Shown: positions 33,026 through 46,100 of the stretch, one piece after another
Layout of the letters: each line of letters starts with the position of its first letter
How positions within the stretch are numbered: position 1 is the first letter of the stretch
From: Basidiobolus meristosporus CBS 931.73
Lineage: Eukaryota; Basidiobolomycota; Basidiobolomycetes; Basidiobolales; Basidiobolaceae
Length of the DNA: 64,000 nt
Assembly: GCA_002104905.1 (NCBI GenBank)
Contig: MCFE01000264.1
Location: 1-64,000, forward strand
Direction of reading: 5' to 3'
The notes under the pieces: generated by a model
Database searches by the model: none
Told to the model about the DNA's origin: nothing
What the model saw: the letters and a program-made list of their open reading frames with translations, nothing else
Translations under genes and position numbers: made by a program

Positions 33026-35994
33026 ACACCAAATATTACCATTTGGTAATCTTGGTGTAGTGCATTGCTTGCACAGTACATGTTGATATTGTGGTTCCAG
33101 CACTATCCCTGTGAGAAAAAACTACTAATAGCCAGCAAAAATCCAATCCTCCTTAGAGCTGTAACTTTCAGTATCAGAAGTTCTAGCCCTTTTGAGGACA
33201 AGTAGACATATGTCCTAGAAAGCATTGTGCTCTAGTGACCCTTGTGCCAAATATGGTAGCAGTCGGCCCATTGACTCCAAAGATATATACGCTTGCAAAT
33301 TGGCTGAAGAATGCCAGCAGAATACTATATGAAATCCAAGTTTGATATTTTTCATAGGGTATCTGGTAACTGCCACCTTTGTATCAAAAAATAAAAATTG
33401 GTTTCGAAGACACTTCAATCAAAATCAACAATCATCAAGGCTTATGCCAATCGAGATAAATCACGGCTATGATAGTAATTGATGCAGCTAGGTGAAATTG
33501 AGGCAAATGAATGATAATGATGTCAGAATAATAGGGATTTTTGAATGGAGCACTTCATATGTAACATTAGTTTCCATTCAGGTGTTAAGAATTCAGCTTT
33601 GCTGATAGCCCCACTGACTATGATGCTCTTAATTCGAAGCAACAACCTAGGGGGGCACCTCTTACTCTTGGAACATAAAACTTGGCTGCCTCTACTAAAA
33701 GCTTATGTGATTAAGAAAGTTACTGATATTGTATAAATCGTGCCATTTGATACCAGCTTCAGTATTTTGTATTTCATCATCAAACTATCCAACACCATAT
33801 GATAATTACCAACTGGAATGAGAGCTTATATGTCCCATAGAGGAATAGTCACTCTACTCATTCAATATTCCCACTTCACTACTCGATATGGAAATTCTAA
33901 ACGGTTGCTCTTGTCACTCATATTGCTGGACACTCGCATACTGAGTGTGTTAATTCCGAGGTTGAAAGACAACCGGTTACGTGAGGCTCCATCAAGAACA
34001 GCAAGTTCTAAAACTTTCCAACTATTCTATGGTGAGCTTCTTGCATTGATATGCTCTCTTCCCCTATATTCCTTTTTGGCCTCAACAGCAAAGCTCCAAT
34101 GTTCTAACTGGTTTTCTAACTGCTCTCTGCGTTCCATACGCATCAAGAGAATCCCTAAATCTCAGCTTAGAGCCCTTATATATACCCAGTTATTTCGTCT
34201 CGTTTAAAACCGCACTGTTCTTGTGTAAGTAGGGGGCATACTATGCCAGCTAAACGGTGTTCAGAAATTGGAATACTTGCATCAAGACGGTAGACCACAA
34301 AAAGCAATATGCATCATCACGGAACCCAACCAGGCTGTTGAATCTGACTGCTTACCTTATAGATTTTGTATGATCCATATTTTTCAACAATACCCTCGCT
34401 TATCTATTCGGCTATTACTTGGAAGGTGAACACTCTGATGCTGTGAAAGCAGGATAAGCCTCATGATCAAGGCGAGTTCGATTCACGAAATTCAGATTCA
34501 AAACTCAGGATCTGAATAAGGAATTGCTACCAGTATTTAATATTAATTATTTATATTTGCGACGGTGGTGGGTAGGGTTGAGCTAGGTGATTCATGGGGA
34601 AATGAATTTGTTGAATCACACGGAGAGAAGTGAGCCGCTGATTGGGCCATACTACAGATCTGGAAAGTGGTTCAGAAAAAGATCCATTGCACGTTTTGGC
34701 TATGCAGCACAGATTAGAGAATACTCTTATTCGAATACCTTAAACACGATAGCGCACTGCTGTCCCGTTAACCAGAATCCTCAAAGATGCTTCAGAATGA
34801 ACCCCAATGTTGTGATTTTGATGCAAGAGCAACCAAGGCGAAGGGGAGCGGCTCTACGTTGGTAGGATTATGTCGAGCTGGCGAGCTTGGACCAGGTCTC
34901 TGTGGTCATTCAGCTTATCGAGAAATACATCAAAGCCTCATTCATTAATGTCCCCACAAAACCGGTTGCTGTAGTGGCCCGTTGTACCAACCTTCCCATA
35001 TAATAGCAGTCCACGGTATGAATCATGTGCAAGGGAATACGGCGACATGTTGACTGCAACCACAGCAAGGAATATAGCCAAAGTAGAAGCAGACCAACCA
35101 CCCTCCAACTAAGTAATCTGGTATGGGCCCCCACCACACCTATACTAAAAGGCATTGATGTTCATTCAAGGAATACGTATAGCAGTTGTCTGGTTTGGGG
35201 GGAGGTGGAAATGAAAATCCTGCCCATGGGAATTTGATAGGCTATTCATAGTTGACTTGGGTGGAAAATCCAATGTGGATAGAGTTTCGCACCAGTTATA
35301 GGAAAGGAGTAGCGCCATTGTTACTCAAATTAACCACGGTGAAACCCTCTGAAGGTACATGTACTACCGCATCTAGCCAAAACAGTCCCCTCTCCATCAC
35401 GTAGTTTTTTCTGAGCCTCTTTTTTCACCCGTTTTCATCATGTGGCAGGCTTTGGTGTCTATGAAAACGAAGCATTGCTCAAACAAGAGCCTTGGGTGCT
35501 TCAAAGGCATGACTAACAAAACACAATATGCCAAGAGCACTCGGATTAGAATGTCACTTGCTGACATCGTTGTGTTGTTGCATTCGACGAGGGACCCAAT
35601 TTCATAACCAAACACCAATACAATGTTTGCTCCCAGAACACCTCATTGGTTGTGACTCGTGTGGCTCTGTGAGCAGATACATCAATCAGCACAACTATCA
35701 CCTGACCCCTTTCGAATGGTTTGACAGATTCCAGAATACTCAACAATGTAGAAGCACAATCGAGACAATTTACGAATCATCAGGTTGAAAGCAGGTTCTA
35801 TCCTGTGGGCACATCATGGATTTTGCCACAATGAAGCCAATAGAAGGCTCGATGCCCTGGGGACATGTTACGTTTCATTTACTCCATCCTATTCAGTCCG
35901 ATGATATGATGTGCTAAATGGGATGTTTACTAGCTAGATGATTTGGTCTCCACCTCGATGCATGCAACCCACCAATCATCGGCCCCACCTCGCC
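33026..35994. other. Gene-poor stretch
   Basis: The longest frame is 33818-34207 (+, 129 codons), without family features. On the minus strand a TATATATAAGG near 34,180 precedes a short charged frame starting MRMERREQLENQLEHW (near 34,143) that meets a TAG after 38 codons and then stays open for 54 more. Neither is convincing. Confidence 0.35.
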
Positions 35995-36001
35995 TTATAA
36001 A
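35995..36001 (+). promoter_or_regulatory. TATA-like element before the small basic protein gene
   Basis: TATAAAT lies about 130 bp upstream of the ATG at 36130, followed by a pyrimidine-rich leader. It is a plausible core promoter. Confidence 0.35.
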
Positions 36002-36129
36002 TGATAGCTTTCACTCGAAAGTGGTTCGATTGCCACTTCGATTGAAATCTCACTATACTTCTTTATCCAGTGCCCGTCACCTCCCCTTGATTTACGCGAG
36101 CGTTTTTCTGTTGCAACCTTTCTCAAAAT

Positions 36130-36375
36130 ATGGGCCTTATTGACAAAATCCAGAATTCATACCTCTACACTCACTGGAAGGTGGGAAAATACACCAAGAG
36201 ACGTGGCGGCTGCCCTGACCTGGACAGAAGGGACTCCCGCTATTACGAGCGTAACTATGTCGACGGCGTCTACCTTGATGGCAACGAACGTCCAACGCTC
36301 TCTAAGAGTAGGAGTTTCCTGAAGCGCAAAACCTCCCAGGTGGTTCGCTCCAGCGAAACCTACAACGATATGTAG
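36130..36375 (+). CDS. Small basic hypothetical protein, 81 residues
   Basis: ATG to TAG without introns, starting MGLIDKIQNSYLY. It is rich in Arg, Lys and Tyr (KRRGGCPDLDRRDSRYYERN) and has a Ser/Arg stretch (SKSRSFLKRKTS). Codon choice leans to C/G-ending codons, like the expressed host genes and unlike the surrounding AT-rich DNA, which is the main reason to believe it. Gly at position 2 (MGLIDK) could permit N-myristoylation, though the match is weak. No family was recognised. Confidence 0.5.
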   Translation: MGLIDKIQNSYLYTHWKVGKYTKRRGGCPDLDRRDSRYYERNYVDGVYLDGNERPTLSKSRSFLKRKTSQVVRSSETYNDM

Positions 36376-38476
36376 AGCCTCCCGGGTAATCGATGGTTTG
36401 AGTTGCCGGGCTTCCCTCCTATGGGTTTTTACAATCCCCCTCTGGGAGTCACTTTGGCCCTACACCAATTTTCTTCAGTACTTCGTCCCTTCAGAGGGTG
36501 GTTGGTTGGCAATTACTATTTGAATTTTCCCAATTGTACCATAGTCATCTTTTGCATTTCGTGAGCTAGTAAATCGAACCCGGTATCTAATTGACTGCTT
36601 CGCTAGCTCTCCACCGTGTATTTCAATGTATCGAGCTTTCGAGGGAAGAACAACTGGCTTATTTTCTAATAAAGTATTTTCCTCTTATGTTTGGGCGGAG
36701 TGGCGGGACACGTCGAGTGGCATGGGCCTGGGTCTAGCCCTGACATCTAGGTTAATTTATGAAGCTTGACTGATGTGTATGAATGACAGGTTGGCGCTTG
36801 ACGGCAAGCTCGATTCGATTGGATATTCCAGGGTTGTCTTCGGAAGGGGTATTTACCTTCGTGGCCATGCGCCCCAGATCAATGTGACATTGGAGGTACA
36901 TGTGTTTCGAGGTTTGGGTCCCTATGGAGGATAATCCTGATCATCAGCAGGATGGGTTTCGTGGATTGGTTTCAGGATTGATTGGGTAGCCATTTGTTCC
37001 ATGATACAATAGCCATTTAGAACATAACATAGCCATCCACAATCCAGGTTGCGTGATGAATCTATACGCGAATTTTTCTACCTGGTTCTGAGCGGGTTTA
37101 CGATGTATTTTGGATGCAAATAAGCTAAGGCATCAAGCGCAGGAAAAGCAATTTCCGGCCACCCAATTCAGGATGGATCCTTTCCATGGCAGATTAATGC
37201 TGTCCCAGTGGAAGTCTATTGCATTTAAGGCTTGCTGATGCTAGGAGAGTGATGCATGAGTATAGCAGATGGTGACTGTGGGTATTCAGGAGTATAGAAA
37301 CCCCGTTCAAAGTCAGCTTGGTTGCATATGAGTGCTATTTGTAATCCAAGACTTAATGAGAATTACTAGAGATATACCAACTATGGGACAGCTATGGGAG
37401 CATATCAATGCCTAAAACACAGCGGGTCTCGTTTTTGGATAACTCCACTTTTCAGCGTCAGGGGCCAGGATTGGATGAGTGATGGATGTCACATTGAATA
37501 CGGCGTATTCACCGCCTCAGGTGCGAAGGAGATCCAGATACGCCATTTTCGTGCCGAGCGCCGCTCCAGAGCTGCTCAGTAGCAAGCCCTCAAGTTGGGA
37601 TTGCGGATGACCGGATAATGGTCAACCGATGGATAAACCACTGTAGAACATTGGTATTACGGCCGGGGATTGTGGATCTCCGCAGACATATTCCCGACAT
37701 CACTCGACAGTAAACCTCCACAGAATGGATGTTACCCAAGCTTGTATATCTATCGTCTCTTGGAGTAGGCTTGAGCATGCCATCATCTAGTGAATGCATA
37801 ATAATCAATCATAGATCGTCACTGGAACGGATCTAGATTTTATCACGGTCATTGCTAAATATCATACAATCACAGATACGGTTTGATTATCCACTGCCCA
37901 TGTAACTCTGAGCTTGATTGCCTATTGGTCCGCCACAAGTACCCAACCTTTACGAATCGCCCCCAACCTGATAGCTCACGCTCAGACATCCCAATCCCGC
38001 CTGGGGTAGGGATCCGTAGAATAAGATACCCACCACGTATGCTACTGAACGCCTCCTTGCGGCCGCGGTAGCTGCTCGGTGTGTCGAAGCCATTTCATCA
38101 ATCGTTATCTAACCAAAGCCCACCACATCTCAATGCTGGGCTGGAGCACAGGAATATCGTCATATAGATTTCCCACCTGCGCGGCAGATCCAGCAAGAAG
38201 AAATATCCATCAACGAGGACCTTGACCCAGCTGCGTTACACCTGACGAGATAGCGGCGGGGATGTAGGGAAGAATAGATAATCATGTATTACCAAAATAA
38301 TCAGGCTGATGGAAATGAGCCTCAAGTGTATGATCTTGGGTGATTACTATTTGTTGATCGATATTATTTGTGAATGAGATAGATATCAAGAAATACCCAT
38401 GTACGGATCAGCTTAGGAGCTTTTAAATTTAATTGAACTCAAGTGCTCATCTGGCCTACGTAAGTTATTTGCTGTC
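36376..38476. other. Gene-free stretch
   Basis: Non-repetitive sequence with only short frames. No RNA gene was recognised. Confidence 0.45.
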
Positions 38477-38938
38477 ATGTCTTCTACTGCTATAGTTCGT
38501 TTCTGGAATCACCCCGCCGGCCCCAAAACTGTTCACTTCTGGGCTCCTGCTGTCAAATGGGTAGACTGTCGGGCTTTAGTTTGGTGTTGTTTTCTTCTAG
38601 CTCATCAATTGAGTCATCTAGGGTCTGGTCTTTGCCGGTCTTGGCGATCTGAGCCGCTCTCCTGAGCAACTCTCTGTTTCTCAGCAAACTGGTACTTCAG
38701 TCTAAAGGCTCGCGTTGGAGTCGTCGAGAGTTTTGCGCTAACGTCCTCTTTTTGGTTGCCCCATGTAGCTTTGGCATGTACTGGACTTATCTGGTCTCGC
38801 TACTCCACCCAAATTATCCCCAAGAACTGGTCCCTCTTCTCCGTCAACGTATTCGTAGCCGCCACTTCCCTCTACCAACTGTACCGTATCTATGACTACA
38901 GAAGCAAGCAAGAGGCCACTAAGGAGCCCACCGCATAA
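38477..38938 (+). CDS. MPC2: Mitochondrial pyruvate carrier subunit, MPC2 type
   Basis: This is a small inner-membrane protein that pairs with MPC1 to import pyruvate into mitochondria. Exons: 38477-38560, 38622-38691 and 38769-38938, giving 107 residues in frame. MPC2 signatures are FWNHPAGPKTVHFWAP, KWGLVFAGLGDLSR (across intron 1), LACTGLIWSRYS (across intron 2) and PKNWSLFSVNVFVAATSLYQLYRI. The hydrophobic segments around VKWGLVFAGL, ALACTGLIW and FSVNVFVAAT fit the three-helix topology. The C-terminal tail is charged and short. The length is at the low end for fungal MPC2 but complete. Confidence 0.95.
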
Positions 38939-40424
38939 AGGTGCAATAACTTCCTCCCACTTTTGCATCCGTTTTCTTCCTAGAAATATTCAATAAAGAC
39001 CGGGAGGTTTGAATAAGCCGAACATCATTTTCCCATCCATATACAAATTGCCCCGACTTCGCGACCTTACAAAGTCCAAGCACCTTGTTGTTACCCCAAG
39101 ACTGAGCACATATTTCCATTTCCCAACCACGCCAGTCGAGCGCCCATCAAGAGTCCCTTCAAAATTTGTCACCCGGCCACCGATTTGTAATCCCGCATGC
39201 ACGGTCGAATAAGAATGGCCAGCTGCTTCGACTCCTCCCCCGCACCCCCTCGTGCTTTTACCCATGGATATTCGGGTGAGGAATTACCCCCATCCTTGCT
39301 GATTTGGTCGCGGATTTCTGCCGATTAGGGATCCAACTGAATTACGTGAGATCAATGAATTTTCATAAACCCCGCTCCCATCACCAATTTGGCCACCACT
39401 TCACCGTTTCGTGTAGCCTATTCCAACTTTGAAACATCGGTCTCATTCCACCATCCGCGATTATACGTCAGAGGCTCACTGGCGATTGTTTCCTGATTGA
39501 TTAGCTGGATTCCTCGATCAGCCGAAGGGTGGTGGTGGCAGCCATTCGACAGCCCTGACTAGCCATCTATGTACTGCTATATGGGATCCATTACGATCAT
39601 TTGAATGCTCGGTAATGGGTGTGAGCCTGGCTGTTGATTCGTCGGTGTTTCACGCACAGATGTGTATCACCACTTCCAATAAGCCATGCCTCGATGGATA
39701 TTGCCTGGCCAGATGCTGACCTCCAGTTATCGAGTGTGGGTTGGCCGTATCAAGATGGAGATGGACTATCTCCCCCCCGCCACACGCACAATATCAGATA
39801 CTTTGCTGCCACCTACTTGCGCGCAGGCCTGCACGTGCTGACCTTCCCATATTCAGCGCCCATGACATTGAGATTGCACTTGCGCTTCTGATGGATTGAT
39901 CAGCCATACTGGACTGGGGCTCATGGAAGGGCAGCATGGGTGGCAAAATTATGTATTACTTGATATATGGATGTTACATTAGTACAATCCGAATGATTGT
40001 TGGTCTTGTAGGTGTGCGTAATGAGTCGGTTAGCTGGTAGTAAGGAGGGTAAGTGGGCCTAATTAACTAATAGAAGTCGCAGGAATCCATCGGATTCAAA
40101 CTGTATATTAAGGTCGTTCACTACAAAAATGATCGGATGTAAAAAGACAAGGTTGACTACAAATAACATGGTGTGTATATACTCAATCTACTAAAGTGGA
40201 GTAAGATAAAATAGAACGTATAGATGCGAGATCTATATCATAAAGAAACGTCGAATTGCTCTGCACATCAAACAAAATGCAAACTGGTTGACTCCATCTT
40301 TCAAAATATAAGGCCGGATGGGTGTGCGAATCATAATGAGAATCCGTCCCAAACGACGGTGGGGTTCCTCATCCTGACTCGTTACGGAGTGAGAATACAT
40401 CTGGAAGTAGCGAACGAAGAATTA
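38939..40424. other. Intergenic region
   Basis: Lies between the 3' ends of MPC2 and the PAS/GATA gene. No supported gene or repeat. Confidence 0.45.
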
Positions 40425-43179
40425 TCACCTGTTCCCTCGAGCATTTCCGGAGGAACTTGGTAGAGTGGAAGATACATGAGCAGGACGCGGGTAAGTTAGG
40501 TGCGTCACGGGATAGTGGTGGGCTGAGGTCCGTTCAATATAGGTATCGGATTTGGTGATAGGTTGTCGTGAATGGGATGACGGTGTAGCGACGAAGTTAG
40601 GTATGGTGTGGGTGGCATTCGAGCTAGGGGCAGACGACACGTTGGCTGCAGTTGACTTCTGCTGTTGTTTTCCTGCTCGTGCAATGGATCTAGAGTATCT
40701 CAGTCCACAGGCATTGCATAAACTGTGGAGACCGCCATGAAGAAGGGTTAATCAATCTAGCCCTGATAGTAATAGAAAAAGATAGACATGAACTACTAAC
40801 GTTTTGTGTCCAGTGGGGCCTCGTCTCCATTCTGGGCTTTGACTTGTATTACAGCTTTCGCATCTCTTTTGGGCGGCCGCACTGTTGTGTAAAAACGATA
40901 TGGGAACTCCACCTCTGGCCATTCCATAGCCTTGGGAGGACGAAGTATGAAGACCCGGGTTCGGTGATCTGTAGGGATTCATTGACTGTGGATGAATACC
41001 AACTGGGGCACTCATTACATGTGGGTGAGATGCTGGAGTGTAAGTCAATTCATTAGATAAATGATGCGACTGGGGCTCCACCAGCTGCGAAATTGGTGGG
41101 AGCGCTCCTTTGGAAGGTTGCTCTCGATGAGTGACTGGAGATGAATGTCGACGATGAGAGCCTGGGTGATCCATCGGCCTAAAGATGTCCCCTTCTGAAT
41201 AGTTACGACCCAATACGCGAACTCTTAGATCCTCCTCTTCAGAACGGAACTTCTTTCCTAGAGCAGCACACATTGGAGGGCCCGCTTCATTAAATGCACG
41301 CTTATTCGGAGACAACGGTGATGGAACGGCAATCTGGTTTTCAGGTATCCGCGCTAATGAGCTATTGGATTTCATTAGACCCGCCTTGTCTCGCGGCCGT
41401 TCGAAATTGGTATGTGGCTCGGATGCGCGTCGGTTCGCGTTAAAATTTGGATCAGATTCCTTACTGCTCAGTGTAGGCAGTACTGGGAGACTTGCTCGGT
41501 TATGAGAATTCCGTGGGTAATAAGAGTAGCTGCTCTGAGAATATACGTTGGATGTTTCTTCGGGGACAGTGCATTCGGGCGTTTGCGAACTCGAATGGAC
41601 AGATGGAGATCCCGGGGAGAGTGGCGTGCCAGAAGCGGCGTAAGGAGGGTTCAGTAGATGAGAGACACTAGACGTTCCGGATGGTGAAGCAAAAGAAGTG
41701 ACCGGTTTATTGTCTACGTAAAGAGCTGATTAGTTCACAGTGATGAACTCGATATCACTGAATAGTGTACCTGAAATAGTTTTGTTTAATGGCGAATAAT
41801 GTCGCTTACCAGGTGGAAGGCTCAATTGCAAGGGTTGTTGAGCAGCAAAATTAGAAAGTAATGGTGTAGCAGATTGAAAGCATGCGAATGTAATTGACCC
41901 GTACGGAATAACTATACATTGGACGTACTGGATAGAGCCGCTCCTCTGGGTTAGGCTGTGCTTTGCAGTATACCTTTGAATACACAAGCGGCCATCCGTT
42001 GGAGGTGGTTTTTCCAGGTGTTCCTTGATTTTACGCAAATCTTCAGATTTGAGATGATGCTCTAGTACCCCCCTCGCCCCGGGAGGAGGAGCGTGCTGTG
42101 CGCCTGTGAGCTTGCAAAACGTCTCTTCTGGCCAGCAGAGCAGTGGTGACAGAGTATTTGAGTCTAGGATAAAGAATACCCGGGAGTAATTGCCATGAGA
42201 GCCGCCAACTGCCAATGGTCCAACAAAGTTGTTGGACGATGAAATATTCGATGTGGGGCTTTGAGGAGTATCCGGTGACAGCGGAGCACTGAAGTTTTTC
42301 CCTGATGAACTTGGATGTCGACTAGGATCACTAAGGTATCGCACACATTGGTTCCAATACTCGATGTCCTAATCAAAGCAATAAAACAATGAGAATAGAA
42401 CGGCCACCTTCAACCGATAAACCAGCACAAACCTGCGAATCATAGCTTTGCTGACCACATGCGTGCTGATGTTGTTCATCTATTGATAAATGGGGACTGA
42501 TGTTAATACATTACCCGAACTAAATTGAATTGTACATTAATTTACCATATATAGGATGAAATATTCCAAGAACTACTCCATCACACAAAACGTTAAGAGC
42601 AATATCCATAACGAGATATTCTCCTTCATCATGCTCTGGAGTATTGCCACTATGTGAATCATTATTTTCGTGACGCTGGTTAGAGGTCGTTGAGCCAAAA
42701 TAGGAGCACGGGGAGCGTGGCTGAGTTGGCGGTGTGGGTATTGGTGGTAAGGAGGTTTGACCTCCTTGGAAGCCCAAGTGCTCGGTTGGAGCAGAGATAG
42801 CAACAGAAGCCTTACGCCTAGGTCTCGCTAGGGGACGAGACAGATAGATATTTCGAAATCGGCACCTAAAAGAAACTACCTATTAGCGTTGTTACTCGAG
42901 TTCGGTTTGGTAGACATCAATAAGGTCACTACATAACGAGATATGGCAAATCTATCTGTACCTAGTTACCGAACCTAGCAGATCGCGTTGCTCTATAGAC
43001 CTTGATATGTCTCTTTTGGCTGGCACGTATTCATTAGGATGCAAATAATCGTAGAAGCAGGTTCCCAGTATTGCATGGTCCCCTGACAAACTATTCCTCA
43101 GGCTCGAGGACAAATAAGCAAAAGTAAGATTTGAAGTGGAAAGTAGGGCCCAAAAACATGTCTTTTGGACTGTTGTCAT
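40425..43179 (-). CDS. PAS-domain and GATA zinc-finger transcription factor (White Collar-2-like)
   Basis: A nuclear regulator of the fungal PAS plus GATA type. Exons: 43179-42962, 42865-42546, 42479-42433, 42368-41810, 41713-40801 and 40722-40425, giving 784 residues in frame. The N-terminal PAS region begins KTCFWALLSTSNLTFAYL and includes FYDYLHPNE and GSVTRCRFRN (across intron 1). A second PAS-like stretch (RVFFILD, CWPEETFCKLTG) lies in exon 4. A long Ser/Pro-rich linker follows. The zinc finger CESCNTSQSPEWRRGPTG..CNAC crosses the last intron, with an 18-residue loop as in White Collar proteins rather than the 17 of AreA. The flavin-cysteine LOV motif of WC-1 is absent, so a WC-2 partner role is likelier than a photoreceptor role. 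Confidence 0.9.
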
Positions 43180-46100
43180 TTTCCTGAGACTTTGTGGGAC
43201 GCTTCTATAAGTATATGTAGTCGACTCTGTTCAGTACGACAACGGGGGAAATATGAACTACAATAGAAATAAGCCTATCTCTATCAGAGATGGTTATTGC
43301 TCGATAGCTTTTCGTGCGTAAGGGAGAAGACTACACACTGTTTGCTGGGAAATTGGAAGGGAGATATCAGCACCACAAGTGCCGGAGGGAATATACGGGC
43401 AAGAAGATATAGAAATCGAAGGGTCACTAACGGCAGTAATGGAAGGCCAATCAAAGCCGATATAACAAGAACTTAGAACAATCAAAAGTTTTACGGGAAG
43501 AAAAGAGGTAGCAGATATTATTCGAGGGTCGGGAGTATTTGAGCTAGCTGCGACACGGTTAATTGTGTTTGGAGGAGATTGAATTTGACCCATCTTTTGA
43601 ACCAATTTTTCACCCTCTGACACTCTGGCCCTGTTTGGTGTACGATCTCACCCAGTACAGGATTTTTGATTCAATTGACTGGTTGTTCCATCACAGTACA
43701 GGCTATTGGTCCAATTTAAAAATCAAGTGTAATAAGAAACTGGACTATATGCAGAGTTACATTTAAGCTACCTGCTACCAAGTTCCATATTACACGATTC
43801 TTTTTCCCATCAGGTCTATTTTCTCATGTCGATGATCGTGATTTGTACACCCTGGAATTCCTCACCATGCGTTCTCTATTTTGATCCGACCACTCCCCAT
43901 TCCATAGAGCCGAAAAGATTGGGATCACACCCACCAGGTCCTGATCGGGAATAATGACAGGAAATAGAAGGCAGGCACCAGTAAAAGCTGAAAGACCAAT
44001 TGGTTTGTACTGCACCCACTAAATTTGTGCCAAACATGCATACAGTAAGTGACATTGGGGTGGATAGCACACAACAACGAGTGCGCTAGGCTGATTATAG
44101 CTAACTGGCATGCCCAACCTCTGACCCTGGGCGGTTTCACCCACTGCCGTTGTGGCCGTTCCATTTGTTAGGGTAGAGGAGCGAGTGCTCCGCTTAATCA
44201 GGCCTCGGGCTGGGCGTTGCGATCTTGAAACCGTGTCGCCCACTCGAGCCAACGGAGTGATGGTGGCACACCGAGCGACGGGCAATACCAAGATATCCTC
44301 GCCAAGCTCCCCCTCGCCCTCCTAGCCAGGATTCAGGATTGTGCTTAATGGCTCAGCAACGATCAGTCTCCATCTCACTGCAGTTAGCTTCCATAGATCA
44401 CTGAGCTATCTGTAATACTTGAGCCACTTGGGATACAAGCAGACTGCTCGATCGCGTTTCAGCAGCCTCATCGTGCATATTTGTGAAAATCTTGATTGCC
44501 ACTCAACGCATGTAACATGATCATTTGACTCGGCCCATCACATGATCCAATCGTTACATCATGATTGCACAGGATACAGATCATTAGCTGGTATTATTAG
44601 AGCATTCTTCCCAAGATACAGTCGCATTGAACAATCCTCCTCCCCTCATTTCCTTGATTTAGCTAGGCTCCAGACATTATAAATATGCCGTTCTTCGGTC
44701 ACTGGATGGGGAGTCGTAATCAATGATGCGCGCAAAAAAGGAAAGCCCAGATCCATTCCGTCGAATATGTTTATCCATCAGCATCTGTATCACCAGGTCT
44801 AGGTGATGCTTGAGAACGACAATTTGCTAAATTTCAGAGCCGAATATTGCTATTAGATTACTACACTAGCCGACCATCGATGATTCATGGCCCATATAAA
44901 TGTGCAGCCAGTTTATTAATGCGCTTGCAGGGTTCTCGATTGCTTGGATGATACAACGGAATGCTCAGCGTATGGGTGGAATCCAACATTCAGATGCTGG
45001 GAAACCTTAATGAAGGATGAAACCTAAATTTACTACACTTACCCTAGTGCGCAGACATTATACCAAATCCACACCTGACGTAATGCCCCTACGATCCTCC
45101 TGTCCCATGTCACTGCATCTTTTTGATGCTGAAAATTTTGGTTCAAGCACTGATCGCATCCGATTGTATCTTTGGGCAGATCTGCCAATTGCCATTTGGT
45201 TGGAGTGCTTGATCGTTTGGCCACGCGATTGTTCCTTCGGGAAGAGCTATTGTTGCAATATAAGCGAGCCAGACACGTCCACCAAATGCCTGGTAATCGG
45301 ATGTTTTCATGGGCGATGGCTTGCTGGCGATTGCGTAGCTAGCCGAGGATATCTCGAGCCTCCACCCCTAGATGCTGCCCCGAAATAGCCCCGTATATTC
45401 TAAATAGAGTTTGACGTTATACGCGGTTGCCACTTCTTGGACCAGATAGTGCATCATTTGACTGCACGATGCACGCAGCGATCATCTGGATATCATTAAA
45501 ATCAATCTATCTCGGGGATGCATGTGTCCAGCCAATTCAGCTAAAAGCATTCGCTGGTTAAGGCGGTTAATCAGAATCTTTGGTATCTACTGAAATACAA
45601 TGGCGCGCGGTAAATCCACAGCTGGTGTATAAGATCATATAAGATCATCACGCAGCATTATCGAGCGGTTGAGTATCACAGCATTGGCCGACTCTCGCCT
45701 ACCTATATATTCATATTAGGCCTTCAGCAGGAATATTCCACTGGCACCCCAATGGATAAAGCAAGACAGTTCATGACAGAGTATCAGAAGATCCCAGGCC
45801 AGTCGGGTTATGATGATGCTGTTACGCAAACAGATACTATAGCAACCAATCGATCCTTGAGTTTGAACAATTCGGACAAAACTGGTTCTCGATCCAACTA
45901 TGGAAGGTTCATTTCAAATCACTGCTGGTGATCTGGATCTTTCGTTGCACGAACTCCGAGCAACCCCTAAACGATGCATGCTTTTAACGAGTACTTAATC
46001 AGGCCACCATTACTTTGATTGCCGTACAGAATCGCGGGCCACTATGCTCCAAATCTGACAACGTCATCAACAAGAGTCGATTAGTTCTTCAGTCACTGTC

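Noticed and set aside
33818-34207. 129-codon + strand frame
   Set aside because: No domain, no family and composition like flanking DNA. An opposite-strand frame is equally plausible.
34430-34500. GTTCGATTC-like box considered as a tRNA T-arm
   Set aside because: No matching acceptor or anticodon stems around it. No tRNA gene could be supported anywhere in the window.
45017-45388. 123-codon + strand frame in the 43-47 kb desert
   Set aside because: No recognised motif, no codon bias and no promoter element. Treated as chance.
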